Source: Deinandra increscens subsp. villosa
Taxonomy: Eukaryota; Streptophyta; Magnoliopsida; Asterales; Asteraceae
Length of the DNA stretch: 64,000 nt
Reading direction: 5' to 3'
Assembly (NCBI GenBank): GCA_039602395.1
Contig: JBCNJP010000017.1
Coordinates: 15,659,529 to 15,723,528 of the forward strand
Shown here: one piece after another, positions 24,270 through 34,556 of the stretch
Position numbering within the stretch: position 1 is the stretch's first letter
Layout: each line of letters starts with the position of its first letter
Made by a program: the position numbers and the translations under genes
The notes under the pieces: model-generated
Told to the model about the DNA's origin: nothing
Databases searched by the model: none
Seen by the model: only the letters and a program-made list of their open reading frames with translations

Positions 24270-26124
24270 GGGTGATTGTAATGGCCATCCCATGATCCCA
24301 AGCCATTTTTAGTGCCACCTCATCTTTTCCCACTCCCATGATCCCAAGCCATTTTTACTTGTAATGCCTATCCCACAATCCCATGATCCGAAACACTTTT
24401 TTTTATATTTTTTTATTCAAGAAAATTAAATAATAACTAAAATAAAATAAAAACTACATTTAAATAAAACAAAATATTAAATTTAAAAATAACAACTTTC
24501 ATTAAAAAGAAAAAATTACAAATTCCTAAAAAATAAAAATTAACAACTCCTAAAAAAAAATTACCAATTCCTAAAATTACTTATTTATATTTTTCGAAGA
24601 GTTTCGCCTTAATTTTATCAAACAAGGCACGAGACGCGTCGTTTAAATCTTTTACCGGATTAACAACCGTCTCGATCTCACGACACATTTGTTCGCGTTC
24701 CAAAATGTCGAGTTGTTTCTTTCTATCCTCTCGGGCATCTCGTGCAAGTTGGAGCTTTTCCATTTGGATTTCGTTAACGATCCAAAATGTTCGTCCCAAT
24801 TTGAACTCGAAGACGCTTTGGCCTTCCCCGTTCCCTTTAGTTTGGCTTCTCGTTTAGCCTTTTGACAACCCATTGGAAGGGGTTCCTCGGGTGGGCTCTT
24901 TGGAGACAATCCCTCGACGTTGAGGTCGATAGGAGTCCTTCCTTCAGATGGGCTACTAACGTAGGTGTTTGACTCGGACGTTTTGGTTCTTTTGGAACCA
25001 CCTTGGTCACCACTTTCGCACCCTTGGTCCACCGGAGCCGTGGCTCGCCATTTTGGGGATTTCTTGCAAAGCTCCCAACACTCCATTTTATCAAACACAA
25101 CCCCCTTGCTCTCTATTTTGTATCGATGATGTGCCGCCATGAGGATGTTGGCTTCCGAATGCCCGCTTTTTCGTTGAGCCATTTGATTTATATAAATGTT
25201 GTTGAATCTTTGGATCTTCCCATTCAAATCTTTCCACTTTGAATATACTTGACTTTTGGTGCGATAAAATGAGCTTATATCGTTGAAGTCGGGGACGGGA
25301 TAGTTCAACATTTGGTGCCAATCAAAGGTAATTTTGTTCCAAAAATAAGTACCCGATTGAGCATCACCTACCAAAAATAAAAACAAAAAAAAAGGTTAGA
25401 AAACAATTAAAAAAATAAAAGTTATAAAATACGTGATAAAAAAAAAGTTATTACCCTTAATCGAATTCTCTGAGTTATCAATGTAGAGTCGGGTCAACAC
25501 GACTTCTTCTTGAGAGCTCCACGGAATCGACACCCGTTTTCCGCCCTCCGGGCGTTGGGAAGTTTGCGCCATTGGTTTCTTCGACATAGTCTTCTTCCTA
25601 CCCGTTTTTTGTGGTGGTTGTGTTTCCATCACAACATCGGGGACAGTCTCGTCTTCAAGGTTGAAGCCATCGTGTGAGAAACCGTATTCTTGACCCCAAC
25701 CGGTTTCTTGATTGCCAAAAGACGGTATGTAACCAGGTTCATCGAACAAGTTTCGTTGAGAGGTCGGAGTCGGTGGTTCGTTCTCGGGTTGGGTTGGGAA
25801 AAAGTTGTGAGACATGGTGATTGTGAAGGTTGAGAAAACAAAAATAATTTGAGTTGGTGTGGGTGAAATGTGTGGAAAAAGTGTGTAAAAAGGGGGTTTA
25901 AATAGGTAAAAAGGTTAAAAAAAAATTAAAAAAAAACGTCAAAAGGACCGTTGGGTGGGGTGGGGGGGGGGCACTCCAACAATCACCTCTCCCACGCATT
26001 CCCCCCTCGGTAGCCCAGTCCAACGGGACGATCCCGAGTCCCGAGCAATTTTCCTGGTGTTCCCGAGGCTCCCGTGAATCCCGAGCTCGGGAGTGGTCCC
26101 AAACTTGAACCATTACAAACACCC
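24270..26124 (-). mobile_element. PIF/Harbinger element carrying ORF1 only, copy 1
   Basis: The termini GGGTGATTGTAATGG (24270-24284) and CCATTACAAACACCC (to 26124) are inverted repeats with one mismatch, flanked by TAA on both sides (24267-24269 and 26125-26127). The 1855-bp element holds one two-exon gene on the minus strand and no DDE transposase, so it is non-autonomous. Subterminal DNA near the left end repeats TCCCATGATCCCAAGCCATT. It sits inside element B. Confidence 0.88.
24581..25815 (-). pseudogene. Harbinger ORF1 Myb/trihelix-like protein gene, two exons, frameshifted (copy 1)
   Basis: Exon 1 (25815-25455) encodes a Pro/Gln-rich N-terminus, a basic patch (GRKKTMSKK, about residues 72-80) and the start of a Myb/SANT-like domain (IPWSSQEEVVLTRLY, from about 97). 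An intron with GT..AG ends (25454-25368) follows. Exon 2 continues the domain (GTYFWNKITFDW; KWKDLNGKIQRFNNIY; CWELCKKSPKW), then a Ser-rich linker and a charged C-terminal helix (MEKLQLARDAREDRKKQLD..), stop at 24581. A one-base deletion near 24774 throws the helix out of frame. PIF/Harbinger ORF1 proteins are DNA-binding partners of the transposase that help it act at the element ends in the nucleus. Plant databases often misname such proteins 'glutathione S-transferase T3-like'. Expected length is about 380 residues. Confidence 0.82.
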
Positions 26125-26131
26125 TAATGAT

Positions 26132-26631
26132 NNNNNNNNNNNNNNNNNNNNNNNNNNNNNNNNNNNNNNNNNNNNNNNNNNNNNNNNNNNNNNNNNNNNN
26201 NNNNNNNNNNNNNNNNNNNNNNNNNNNNNNNNNNNNNNNNNNNNNNNNNNNNNNNNNNNNNNNNNNNNNNNNNNNNNNNNNNNNNNNNNNNNNNNNNNNN
26301 NNNNNNNNNNNNNNNNNNNNNNNNNNNNNNNNNNNNNNNNNNNNNNNNNNNNNNNNNNNNNNNNNNNNNNNNNNNNNNNNNNNNNNNNNNNNNNNNNNNN
26401 NNNNNNNNNNNNNNNNNNNNNNNNNNNNNNNNNNNNNNNNNNNNNNNNNNNNNNNNNNNNNNNNNNNNNNNNNNNNNNNNNNNNNNNNNNNNNNNNNNNN
26501 NNNNNNNNNNNNNNNNNNNNNNNNNNNNNNNNNNNNNNNNNNNNNNNNNNNNNNNNNNNNNNNNNNNNNNNNNNNNNNNNNNNNNNNNNNNNNNNNNNNN
26601 NNNNNNNNNNNNNNNNNNNNNNNNNNNNNNN
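26132..26631. other. Assembly gap, exactly 500 N
   Basis: Placeholder gap of round length, so its true size is unknown. It separates the first duplicated copy from the 3' end of element G. Confidence 0.99.
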
Positions 26632-26713
26632 GCCCAGATGGGATCTGAGAAGGCTGACAGAGCTCCCCCTCTTAGACGAAGACAAAAGCGTCAGGGCTTT
26701 AAATCTTTGAATA

Positions 26714-27448
26714 ATGCTTCAGAAGGCAGCAAAGGACGACTTTGTGTCGTTTGGTTTCATGAAGGGTCAAAGGGTAAAGTCTACAACAGAAATTGATGAA
26801 GCTACCGGGAAACCGAAGGTCACCCTAAAGTTCAAAGCAGCCAAGACTATGAGCAGAATTAGGGTTCCTGATCAACAATTGTCTAGGCTGCAATCTTTCC
26901 AGAAGTGGTTTTATGACAATCAGACTGGCGAAGCCGTTATAAGAATCGGAAATGATGCTGAAATAAGATTATTTGATCCTATGGAAGTGTTTTCTTTCAG
27001 CAATGATGATTTAAAGACTTTGTGCGAAAATCACATCAGATATGGGGCAGGAGATGACACCGCAGAAGAGGCAAGCTTATTTATGAGAGTTGCCAACAAG
27101 GCCCGGGGAATTGTCAGGGAAATAAAAGATTTAGCACTGAAAGTCAAGGCTGCTGAAGATAAAATGGAAGAAGATAGGGATCTGGCGAATCAAATGAACA
27201 AGTCTCTGAGTGGTCTTGGAGAATCTTCTACACAAATCCCAGAACCTGAGACTGCTGTCCCCGTTGCTGAAAAGCCAATAAATTTGGGGGATCCAGAGTC
27301 CGTTTCCCCAGGTGCTACTGAAACAATTATTGTGGGGGAATCTGATGTTAATGTCCCAGTTGCTGATACGTCAATTACCTTGGGGGAATCAGAGACTCCT
27401 GATCTGAATAAGGAGCCGAACCAGAATGAAGCCGATGCTGACAAGTGA
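26714..27448 (+). CDS. C-terminal part of the extra ORF downstream of pol in element G
   Basis: 244 codons ending in TGA just before the PPT. The N-terminal part contains VPDQQLSRLQSFQKWF and an IRLFDPMEVFSFSNDDLKTL block, which resembles REFRFYDPVDLLRFGEHDIK in element C (about 36190-36230), also immediately before its PPT. The middle has a predicted helical/coiled segment (RGIVREIKDLALKVKAAEDK). The C-terminus is acidic with near-repeats of the form (S/G)ESxxxVPVAxxxIxLGxxE. The true start lies in or before the gap, and the first ATG here is only the first in the open frame. Such ORFs are the 'additional' or env-like ORFs of SIRE-type copia elements. The function is not known. Confidence 0.65.
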   Translation: MLQKAAKDDFVSFGFMKGQRVKSTTEIDEATGKPKVTLKFKAAKTMSRIRVPDQQLSRLQSFQKWFYDNQTGEAVIRIGNDAEIRLFDPMEVFSFSNDDLKTLCENHIRYGAGDDTAEEASLFMRVANKARGIVREIKDLALKVKAAEDKMEEDRDLANQMNKSLSGLGESSTQIPEPETAVPVAEKPINLGDPESVSPGATETIIVGESDVNVPVADTSITLGESETPDLNKEPNQNEADADK

Positions 27449-27484
27449 AGATCCAGTGGCTGAATCCCTCCCTAGGGGGAATAT

Positions 27485-27961
27485 TGAAGATCAATGTAGG
27501 GAGGAATTCATTATTTTGTTTAGTTTGATTGTAATAGATTAGTTTCTTGTAAATGTTATGTTTTGGTAGGCTAGCGAAACTACCGAGCGAAACTGTAGTT
27601 TCGCTCGGTACCTAGGTTAGACTGTCTCAGTGACAGTTTCGCTTGGCCAGCGAAACTGCCAGCGAAACTGTTCACTGGACAGTATATAAACGCAGCCTTG
27701 TGCAGCCATTTGTAACTTTCTCAATCATTGTGAACCCTAATACAAGAAATCTTCATTTGGTGAGTTTTGGTGACGGCTAGGAGCTTATTTCAGTATATTG
27801 TAGCTAGTTTATCATTTCTTATCCATCCTTTGGTTCATATTGAGATTGTTCAAGGCTAGAAAACCATTTTAGTCATTGGAAATCACATATCTTGTTGTTT
27901 ATTTGGTTTTCTTCTCAAAAACATCATTATTTGCACTGATAAAGATCAGTGAGGACCAACA
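27485..27961 (+). repeat. 3' LTR of element G
   Basis: Begins TGAAGATCAATG after the PPT and ends GGACCAACA. The U3 contains a cluster of AGCGAAACTG repeats in both orientations (27573-27668) just upstream of a TATA box (GTATATAAACG, about 27682-27692). The start is inferred from the PPT and could be a few bases off. Confidence 0.7.
27573..27692 (+). promoter_or_regulatory. U3 motif cluster and TATA box of element G
   Basis: Five or so copies of (A)GCGAAACT(G/A) and its complement AGTTTCGCT lie within 100 bp, two of them as a palindrome (GCGAAACTGTAGTTTCGC). The TATA box follows about 20 bp later. Confidence 0.65.
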
Positions 27962-29800
27962 GGAGTTAAATTCAGAGTTAAATTTAACTTTGTCTCTCCC
28001 CCCGCCTCTTGTACTTTCAGGCAAGCATTGCATAAGGACTTTTCACTACTCCCACTGACCTTAGAAAATAAGTCATTGATAAGGACTTTGATTGCTCCCA
28101 CTAATCTTTGAATTTCTTAGGAACTTGGCATGCAACATGCTTAGTGTTGAGGACTTTTAAGGTTTAATTACGGCTAATAACTAATCATATGGTTTATACT
28201 TAGTTTTCTTCATGTCCGGATTTCAGAAGGAATTTTAGGGACATATTAGGTAACCTTGTTTAGCATATGAGTTGTTGTTTTTAGAGCCTTGATATATAGA
28301 AATAGATGTATAACTTAGATGACATGTTTATTATCATGTTTATAAGGATACTTAGATGCATAACTTAATGATGTATCTTTAGAAGTACCATACATGATCT
28401 ACTGGTTCACACTAGTATGATCCTAATGGATTTGAGAGTGTTTCCATTATTTGTATGTCAATCTTAGTATTTAATTTATTAAATCTAATCTCACAACCTT
28501 TTATTTTATGGTTAAGTTGATTTTCAACTTCGTCCTTTAAAGTTTAAGGTGAGAAAGATTTTTTTTCCTTATTTAAGTACAAGAATAAATAATCAGTAAA
28601 TGAGTGATAAATGTGTTACGCCCAGATATTCCATTTTAGGATAAGGTCCACTAATATATTTGAGTTTTGGTGAGTTAGAACTCTTAGTGGAAACTTGTTT
28701 ATTCCCTTATACACATATTGTCTTTGTTAAATTCTCACTTACGTGATAACAAAAATTGTGAACATTTATTATCTAGTTATAAGTTATAAAGATTTCAACC
28801 CACGTAAAGACAACTAGATAAGTATAATCAACAACTTTGAGAGTTTAGAGTAGTAGTGACATTTGTCATAGTTGTTTGAAACCTTATAACCATCGATGTC
28901 TTACTTTAGTGGTTGTTTGGTTTATTCCAGTGTATGGATTGTAAGAGATCTTTATAAGACTAGATTTAATCCACTGTGTTATTTTAAAAATTAATGGGCA
29001 CAATTATCATTGTTGATTATTCTTTGTTAGCCAGTTGTTCCTATAAGGATTTAGAACTGGAAGTTTTCTTGTATCTTATTTTAGAATTTAGAACTATCCT
29101 CCTTATTTAAGTTATTTTAATTATATAAGGGTTAGTGATTGTGAGGTGAACAAATCCGTTTTTCTAATTTAAGGCATTATGTATCCTTTATGCACAATGC
29201 TATCAAACACTCATTTTCCTTCTGGTACTTATATGTGTCATGACTATTTTTAGGTAGCATGTAATTGTGCTAAGAAAGGATTCACGAAGAAATGCATTAG
29301 AAAAACTTCAATTTGAAACATGTGTAAGCCCTTTGAGGGTCATGTTTTATGATGTGTTCACTAAATCATTAACCTAATTACTTTGTACTAAGCATATTAG
29401 ATGTTAAGTGTTTGCATGCATTTTAGAAGTTCTTTCAAAATTTATTACTTACACGATGTTTATATTAGGAAATCTGAAACATCTCCCCTGATAGTATTGT
29501 TTAAAGGGATTTTTTATTATCATGATAGACAACTTGAGTAGACTTTACTCGCTTTTAATGTTCTGGTTGTAAAACATTTTATTTGAGAGAGTAATTAAGA
29601 GTCTTTTGTCTTAAGAGATAATCAAAATCATTATGATGAGAGGAAAACATTTATGGAAACATTTAGTGATTATAAATTTAGAGTGGATTATTTATGGAGA
29701 TTAAATGTTAAATTAAAAAGAAGATCTAAGAGTGATTCTATGGGGTATTTAAAACTAAGGCACAATTAATAATGCATAATGATAAGCTAAGGCATAATAA

Positions 29801-31662
29801 GGGTGATTGTAATGGTCATCCCATGATCCCATGATCCCAAGCCATTTTTATGCCACCTCATCTTTTCCCACTCCCATGATCCCAAGCCATTTTTACTTGT
29901 AATACCTATCCCACAATCCCATGATCCCAAGCACTTTTTTTTATATTTTTTTATTCAAGAAAATTAAATAATAACTAAAATAAAATAAAAACTACATTTA
30001 AATAAAACAAAATATTAAATTAAAAATAACAACTTTCATTAAAGAGAAAAAATTATAAATTCCTAAAAAATAAAAAATTAACAACTCCTAAAAAAAAATT
30101 ACCAATTCCTAAAATTACTTATTTATATTTTTCGAAGAGTTTCGCCTTAATTTTATCAACCAAGGCACGAGACGCGTCGTTTAAATCTTTTACCGGATTA
30201 ACAACCGTCTCGATCTCACGACACATTTGTTCGCGTTCCAAAATGTCGAGTTGTTTCTTTCTATCCTCTCGGGCATCTCGTGCAAGTTGGAGCTTTTCCA
30301 TTTGGATTCGTTAAACGATCCAAAATGTTCGTCCCAATTTGAACTCAAAGACGCTTTGGCCTTCCCCTTTCTCTTTAGTTTGGCTTCTCGTTTAGCCTTT
30401 TGACAACCCATTGGAAGGGGTTCCTCGGGTGGGCTCGTTGGAGACAATCCCTCGACGTTGAGGTCGATAGGAGTCCTTCCTTCGGATGGGCTACTAACGT
30501 AGGTGTTTGACTCGGACGTTTTGGTTCTTTTGGAACCACCTTGGTCACCACTTTCGCACCCTTGGTCCACCGGAGCCGTCGCTCGCCATTTTGGGGATTT
30601 CTTGCAAAGCTCCCAACACTCCATTTTATCAAACGCAACCCCCTTGCTCTCTATTTTGTATCGATGATGTGCCGCCATGAGGATGTTGGCTTCCGAATGC
30701 CCGCTTTTTCGTTGAGCCATTTGATTTATATAAATGTTGTTGAATCTTTGGATCTTCCCATTCAAATCTTTCCATTTTGAATATACTTGACTTTTGGTGC
30801 GATAAAATGAGCTTATATCGTTGAAGTCGGGGATGGGATAGTTCAACATTTGGTGCCAATCAAAGGTAATTTTGTTCCAAAAATAAGTACACGATTGAGC
30901 ATCACCTACCAAAAATAAAAACAAAAAAAAAGGTTAGAAAACAATTAAAAAAATAAAAGTTATAAAATACGTGATAAAAAAAGTTATTACCCTTAATCGA
31001 ATTCTCTGAGTTATCAATGTAGAGTCGGGTCAACACGACTTCTTCTTGAGAGCTCCACGGAATCGACACCCATTTTCCGCCCTCCGGGCGTTGGGAAGTT
31101 TGCGCCTTTGGTTTCTTCGACATAGTCTTCTTCCTACCCGTTTTTTGTGGTGGTTGTGTTTCCATCACAACATCGGGGATAGTCTCGTCTTCAAGGTTGA
31201 AGCCATCGTGTGAGAAACCGTATTCTTGACCCCAACCAGTTTCTTGATTGCCAAAAGACGGTATGTAACCAGGTTCATCGAACAAGTTTCGTTGAGAGGT
31301 CGGAGTCGGTGGTTCGTTCTCGGGTTGGGTTGGGAAAAAGTTGTGAGACATGGTGATTGTGAAGGTTGAGAAAACAAAAATAATTTGAGTTGGTGTGGGT
31401 GAAATGTGTGGAAAAAGTGTGTAAAAAGGGGGTTTAAATAGGTAAAAAGGTAAAAAAAAAATTTTAAAAAAAAAACGTCAAAAGGACCGTTGGGTGGGGG
31501 GGGGGGGGGCACTCCAACAATCACCTCTCCCACGCATTCCCCCCTCGGTAGCCCAGTCCAACGGGACGATCCCGAGTCCCGAGCAATTTTCCTGGTGTTC
31601 CCGAGGCTCCCGTGAATCCCGAGCTCGGGAGTGGTCCCAAACTTGAACCATTACAAACACCC
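29801..31662 (-). mobile_element. PIF/Harbinger element carrying ORF1 only, copy 2
   Basis: 1862 bp with the same inverted termini and TAA flanks (29798-29800 and 31663-31665) as copy 1. It shows small homopolymer differences, including a longer G-run at about 31496-31509. It is probably the other allele of the same insertion rather than a second insertion, since the flanks match too. Confidence 0.88.
30119..31351 (-). pseudogene. Harbinger ORF1 Myb/trihelix-like gene, two exons, frameshifted (copy 2)
   Basis: Exon 1 is 31351-30991, intron 30990-30906, exon 2 30905 to stop at 30119. Domain order is as in copy 1, with a few amino-acid changes (e.g. S to C in the AQSxTYFWNK block, SLSSNWDEHFGSF). 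A one-base deletion near 30307 breaks the frame before the C-terminal helix. Copy 1 has its own, different one-base deletion about 10 bp away, so each copy is intact where the other is broken. Both losses are in short homopolymers, which also fits sequencing error. Confidence 0.82.
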
Positions 31663-31669
31663 TAATGAT

Positions 31670-32524
31670 GCATAATAATAATAACGTATTACCATAAACT
31701 AAGGCATAATAATAATGCATGATCTTAAATTAAGGCGTAATAATAAGGCATTCTGATAATTAATAATAATGTGCAATTATGAAACAAAAGAAGACGTGAT
31801 ATAGTCTGTTATATCACCAAAATAACAAACTAGTTAGGTTCTACTTAAATGAATCGTCTTTCGCGTTGGTTACTTGCCTATCACCTAAGCATTATGAACA
31901 AGATAAGGGTATGTGCATAAAGTGATGTATCACATCAGCGTTGACCAGAAATGATACATCTAAGCTTTATGTACAAATTAGGTTCGCTGAATACATGTGC
32001 AACTCATCAGCGTTGGCCAGAAGAGAAACACTTGTATGTGTAAGGCGAATGCTTAATTTTAGTTGATGAACATTGCAAAAACAACGAATTAGCGTTGGCC
32101 AGAATCGAGGTTTTAAAGATGTTATCAAGTTAAGCAAATAAATTAGTTTACTTTAAATAAGTCAACTTGTATTGTAAAGTTGAATGACGTTAGTTAAAAT
32201 AGTAAATCAACGTTGGCCAGAATTACCATTTTGAAGATGTCATCAACTTAATTAAGACAAACTAATAAATTAATCTATTTTATTTTAACTGTAAATCAGT
32301 GTCAATAAGTTGACTTGTAAGATGAGGTTAAATGACATCATATATATAGGTAACAAATCAGCGTTGGCTAGAATTGTAACCTTATTAGATGTTCATTATT
32401 AAATTTGAATAAGACAAGTCAATTAGTTATCTGATTTTAATTGGTGTTAGGTTTTGTAAAACATAAACATATAAGGTTTTAAACAAAACAAATCTAATAT
32501 TAAGCCCCAAATTTCTGAGGGTAT
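31670..32524 (-). repeat. Element B internal DNA with five spaced GCGTTGGCCAGAA repeats
   Basis: AT-rich DNA in which ATCAGCGTTGGCCAGAA or a near variant recurs at about 31935, 32005, 32086, 32205 and 32355, with spacing growing from 70 to 150 bp. The sequence between the hits also shows loose similarity (GATGT(C/T)ATCAA, GTTGA). A diverged tandem repeat is likely. No coding. Confidence 0.65.
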
Positions 32525-33130
32525 CTGGTCGGAAAAGGTGTACCCGATCGAAAAGTAAGCTTTTCGATCGAAAATGGGTATCCGATCGAAAAGGTGTACC
32601 CTAATCGAAAAGTGAGCTTTACGATCGAAAAGGGGTGTCCGATCGAAAAGTAAGCTTTTCGATCAAAAAGTAAGCTTTTCGATCGAAAAGTATACTTTTC
32701 GATCGGATCGAAAAGCCGATCGAAAAGCCGATCGAAAAATCGATCGAAAAGCCGATCGAAAAACCGGTCGAAAAGTCGAACGAAAAGTCGTATGGTCCGA
32801 TCGAAAAGTCGATCGCAAAGCCATATGGTCAGAAAGTAAGCTTTTCGATCGAAGAGCAGGGACTAGGCCACATGATTCGATCAAAAATCCAACCGAAAAA
32901 AGGCCGGTAGAAAAGCCGGTAGGAAAGCCGGTAGGAAAGCCGGTAGGAAAGCCGGTAGAAAAGCCGGTAGGAAAGCCGGTAGAAAAGCCATATGGCCTGA
33001 TCGAAAAGCCGATCGAAAAGCCATATGGTCCGATCGAAAAGAGGGACAAAGCCACAGTTTCGATCGAAAAGTAAGTAATTTAGTCGAAAAGTAAGCTTTT
33101 CGATCGAGAATTGGTATTTCGATCGAAAAG
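32525..33130 (-). repeat. Short-motif array (GATCGAAAAG) in element B leader
   Basis: Dozens of copies of CGATCGAAAAG(C/T) and AAGCTTTTCGATCG, plus a sub-array of GGTAGGAAAGCC (about 32905-32985). The array lies 190-800 bp downstream of the PBS on the minus strand, i.e. in the leader. A 130-codon frame across it (GFPTGFSTG repeats) is only the translation of the repeat and not a gene. Confidence 0.85.
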
Positions 33131-33319
33131 ATAATAATCTCGCGAAATCAGTTAGGGTTTTCTAATAAAAGCGAATTAGGGTTTTGTGATTAAAACCGAA
33201 TTAGTGATTAACACGAATTAGGGTTTTCAGATTTAAAACAGATTCGAAAACCATGTCTGATTTCGTGGATAGCAAGAATATGAACGAAATCAGATTTATG
33301 ATTCGATTGAGCAACATAT

Positions 33320-33331
33320 GCTCTGATACCA
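33320..33331 (-). other. Primer binding site of element B
   Basis: The minus strand reads TGGTATCAGAGC, an exact match to the copia tRNA-iMet site, two bases from the LTR end. Confidence 0.88.
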
Positions 33332-33333
33332 CA

Positions 33334-33732
33334 TGTTGATCGAATCCTGAATCGTTAATATAATAAACAGATAAACATGTATGTAAAGGTTACCTGTTGT
33401 CATCTGATTGAGATCAGCAGCAGTTAGATTGTCCATCCTGTAAGTAGCCTTGGTTCCCCTTTAGGGTGTATGCTAATGATGGGAATCGCAGAGAGGGTCT
33501 GCGAATTGAGAGAGAGAGAGCTGAGGGAAGAGGTCGAAAATTATAAGAGGTGATTAACCTCTTAATCTCTCCAATAAGCTCTATATATATACACCCAAGG
33601 GGAAACCCTAGTCTATCTAATAAGGGCAATTAAGTCCATCAAATAATGCCACATAGGGTTAAATAGGTAATTGATTATTTAAGATAAATGATTAAAGGAC
33701 ATAATATATTATATTATATACATATATACGAA

Positions 33733-33776
<44 letters not shown>

Positions 33777-33796
33777 TAATATAATTAAGTCTAACA
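33334..33796 (-). repeat. 5' LTR of element B
   Basis: 463 bp. On the minus strand it starts TGTTAGACTTAATT and ends GATCAACA. It contains an (AT)n tract (33736-33774), a TATA-like TATATATAGAGC at about 33581-33592 and a GAGAGAGAGAG run near 33510. Its first 121 bp match the remnant at 20267-20399. Confidence 0.85.
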
Positions 33797-33799
33797 GTC

Positions 33800-34505
33800 C
33801 ATTCTAGGGACGCGTTTTATATTAGTACAAATTTATTGATTGGTTTATTTATTCTTCTTTGATCATTTCTGAGCCACCACAATCGTAGCACCTCCGGCCT
33901 CAATTGCACCTTCTACCATAATAGCTTCGTTATCGTGCCTCTTGTCCTCGCTAGTATAACTTTAGATCCTTGCCACCGTTTTCAACCATGGATTTTTCTT
34001 ACTATATTGTTATGGTTTTTTTTGTTCTGGTTTCTTTTAAAATTCTATGTTTACCAACATATCCATTATTTTCTGGTCTGGTATGGGTGTCCGACTATTT
34101 CTTACTATGAGAGTGTTAAAGATATACCATATGTTAGAATCTATTGCAATTCATTCTAGGGATGTATTTTATATGCGTGCAAATTTTGATTGGTTTATTT
34201 ATTCATCTTTGGTCATTTCCATGCCACCACAATCGTAGCTCCTCCGATCGCAATCGTACCTTCTACGACAATAGCTTCGTTGTCGTGCATCTTGCTGTCG
34301 CTAGTATAATGTTAGATCCTCACCACTATTTTCAACCATGGATTTTTCTTGCCATATTGTTATGGTTTTTTTGTTCTGATTTGTTTTAAGATTCTATGTT
34401 TACCAACATATCCATTATTTTCTGGTTTGGTATGGGTGTCCGACTGTTTCTTACTATGAGAGAGTGTTAAAGATATTTCATTTGTTAGAATTTGTTGTAA
34501 TATTC
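33800..34505. repeat. 352-bp tandem dimer
   Basis: Two units start CATTCTAGGGA at 33800 and 34152. They share CACCACAATCGTAGC, CAACCATGGATTTTTCTT, TATGTTTACCAACATATCC and GGGTGTCCGACT blocks in the same order. About 90% identical by eye. No gene in it. Confidence 0.88.
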
Positions 34506-34556
34506 TTTATTATAACTAGAAGATGTGATGTGATTTGGTTAGGTTTATATTGTAAA

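Larger units (their letters stand above)
22431..26131. repeat. Duplicated segment, copy 1 (haplotype without element G)
   Basis: 3701 bp, nearly identical (about 1% differences by eye, mostly single bases and homopolymer indels) to 27962-31669. It begins GGAGTTAAATTCAGAG and runs into the 500-N gap. Its left neighbour is ordinary B sequence, whereas the left neighbour of copy 2 is an LTR end. This is the pattern of two alleles, one with a retrotransposon insertion, joined in series. Confidence 0.9.
26632..27961 (+). mobile_element. 3' end of copia element G, plus strand (heterozygous insertion candidate)
   Basis: Starts at the gap inside the extra ORF downstream of pol, then PPT (CCCTAGGGGGAATA, about 27470-27483) and a 3' LTR ending ..GGACCAACA at 27961. 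The base after the LTR is the first base of duplicated copy 2. GGAGT at 27962-27966 is also the first pentamer of copy 1 (22431-22435), as expected if GGAGT is the target duplication of G. The 5' part of G is not assembled. Confidence 0.8.
27962..31669. repeat. Duplicated segment, copy 2 (haplotype with element G)
   Basis: 3708 bp matching 22431-26131 throughout. It starts exactly after the G LTR and continues past the point where copy 1 meets the gap into unique B sequence. See copy 1 for interpretation. Confidence 0.9.
20267..33796 (-). mobile_element. Element B: LARD-like copia-type LTR element, minus strand, heavily interrupted
   Basis: Bounded by a truncated 3' LTR (20267-20399) and a complete 5' LTR (33334-33796) with PBS at 33320-33331 and PPT at 20400-20414. 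The internal DNA contains no readable gag or pol. It is AT-rich with a short-motif array near the PBS. If the haplotype duplication around the N gap is removed, B is about 8 kb including a 1.86-kb Harbinger insertion, i.e. about 6 kb of its own sequence. The left end is lost, so no target duplication can be shown (right flank GTCCA). Confidence 0.72.

Noticed and set aside
26093..26710. Long open frames through the N gap
   Set aside because: They consist of unknown residues. The gap cannot support a coding call.
32663..33055. 130-codon open frame with GFPTGFSTG repeats
   Set aside because: It is the translation of the GATCGAAAAG/GGTAGGAAAGCC repeat array, and open frames occur in other phases too. 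No start context or homology.
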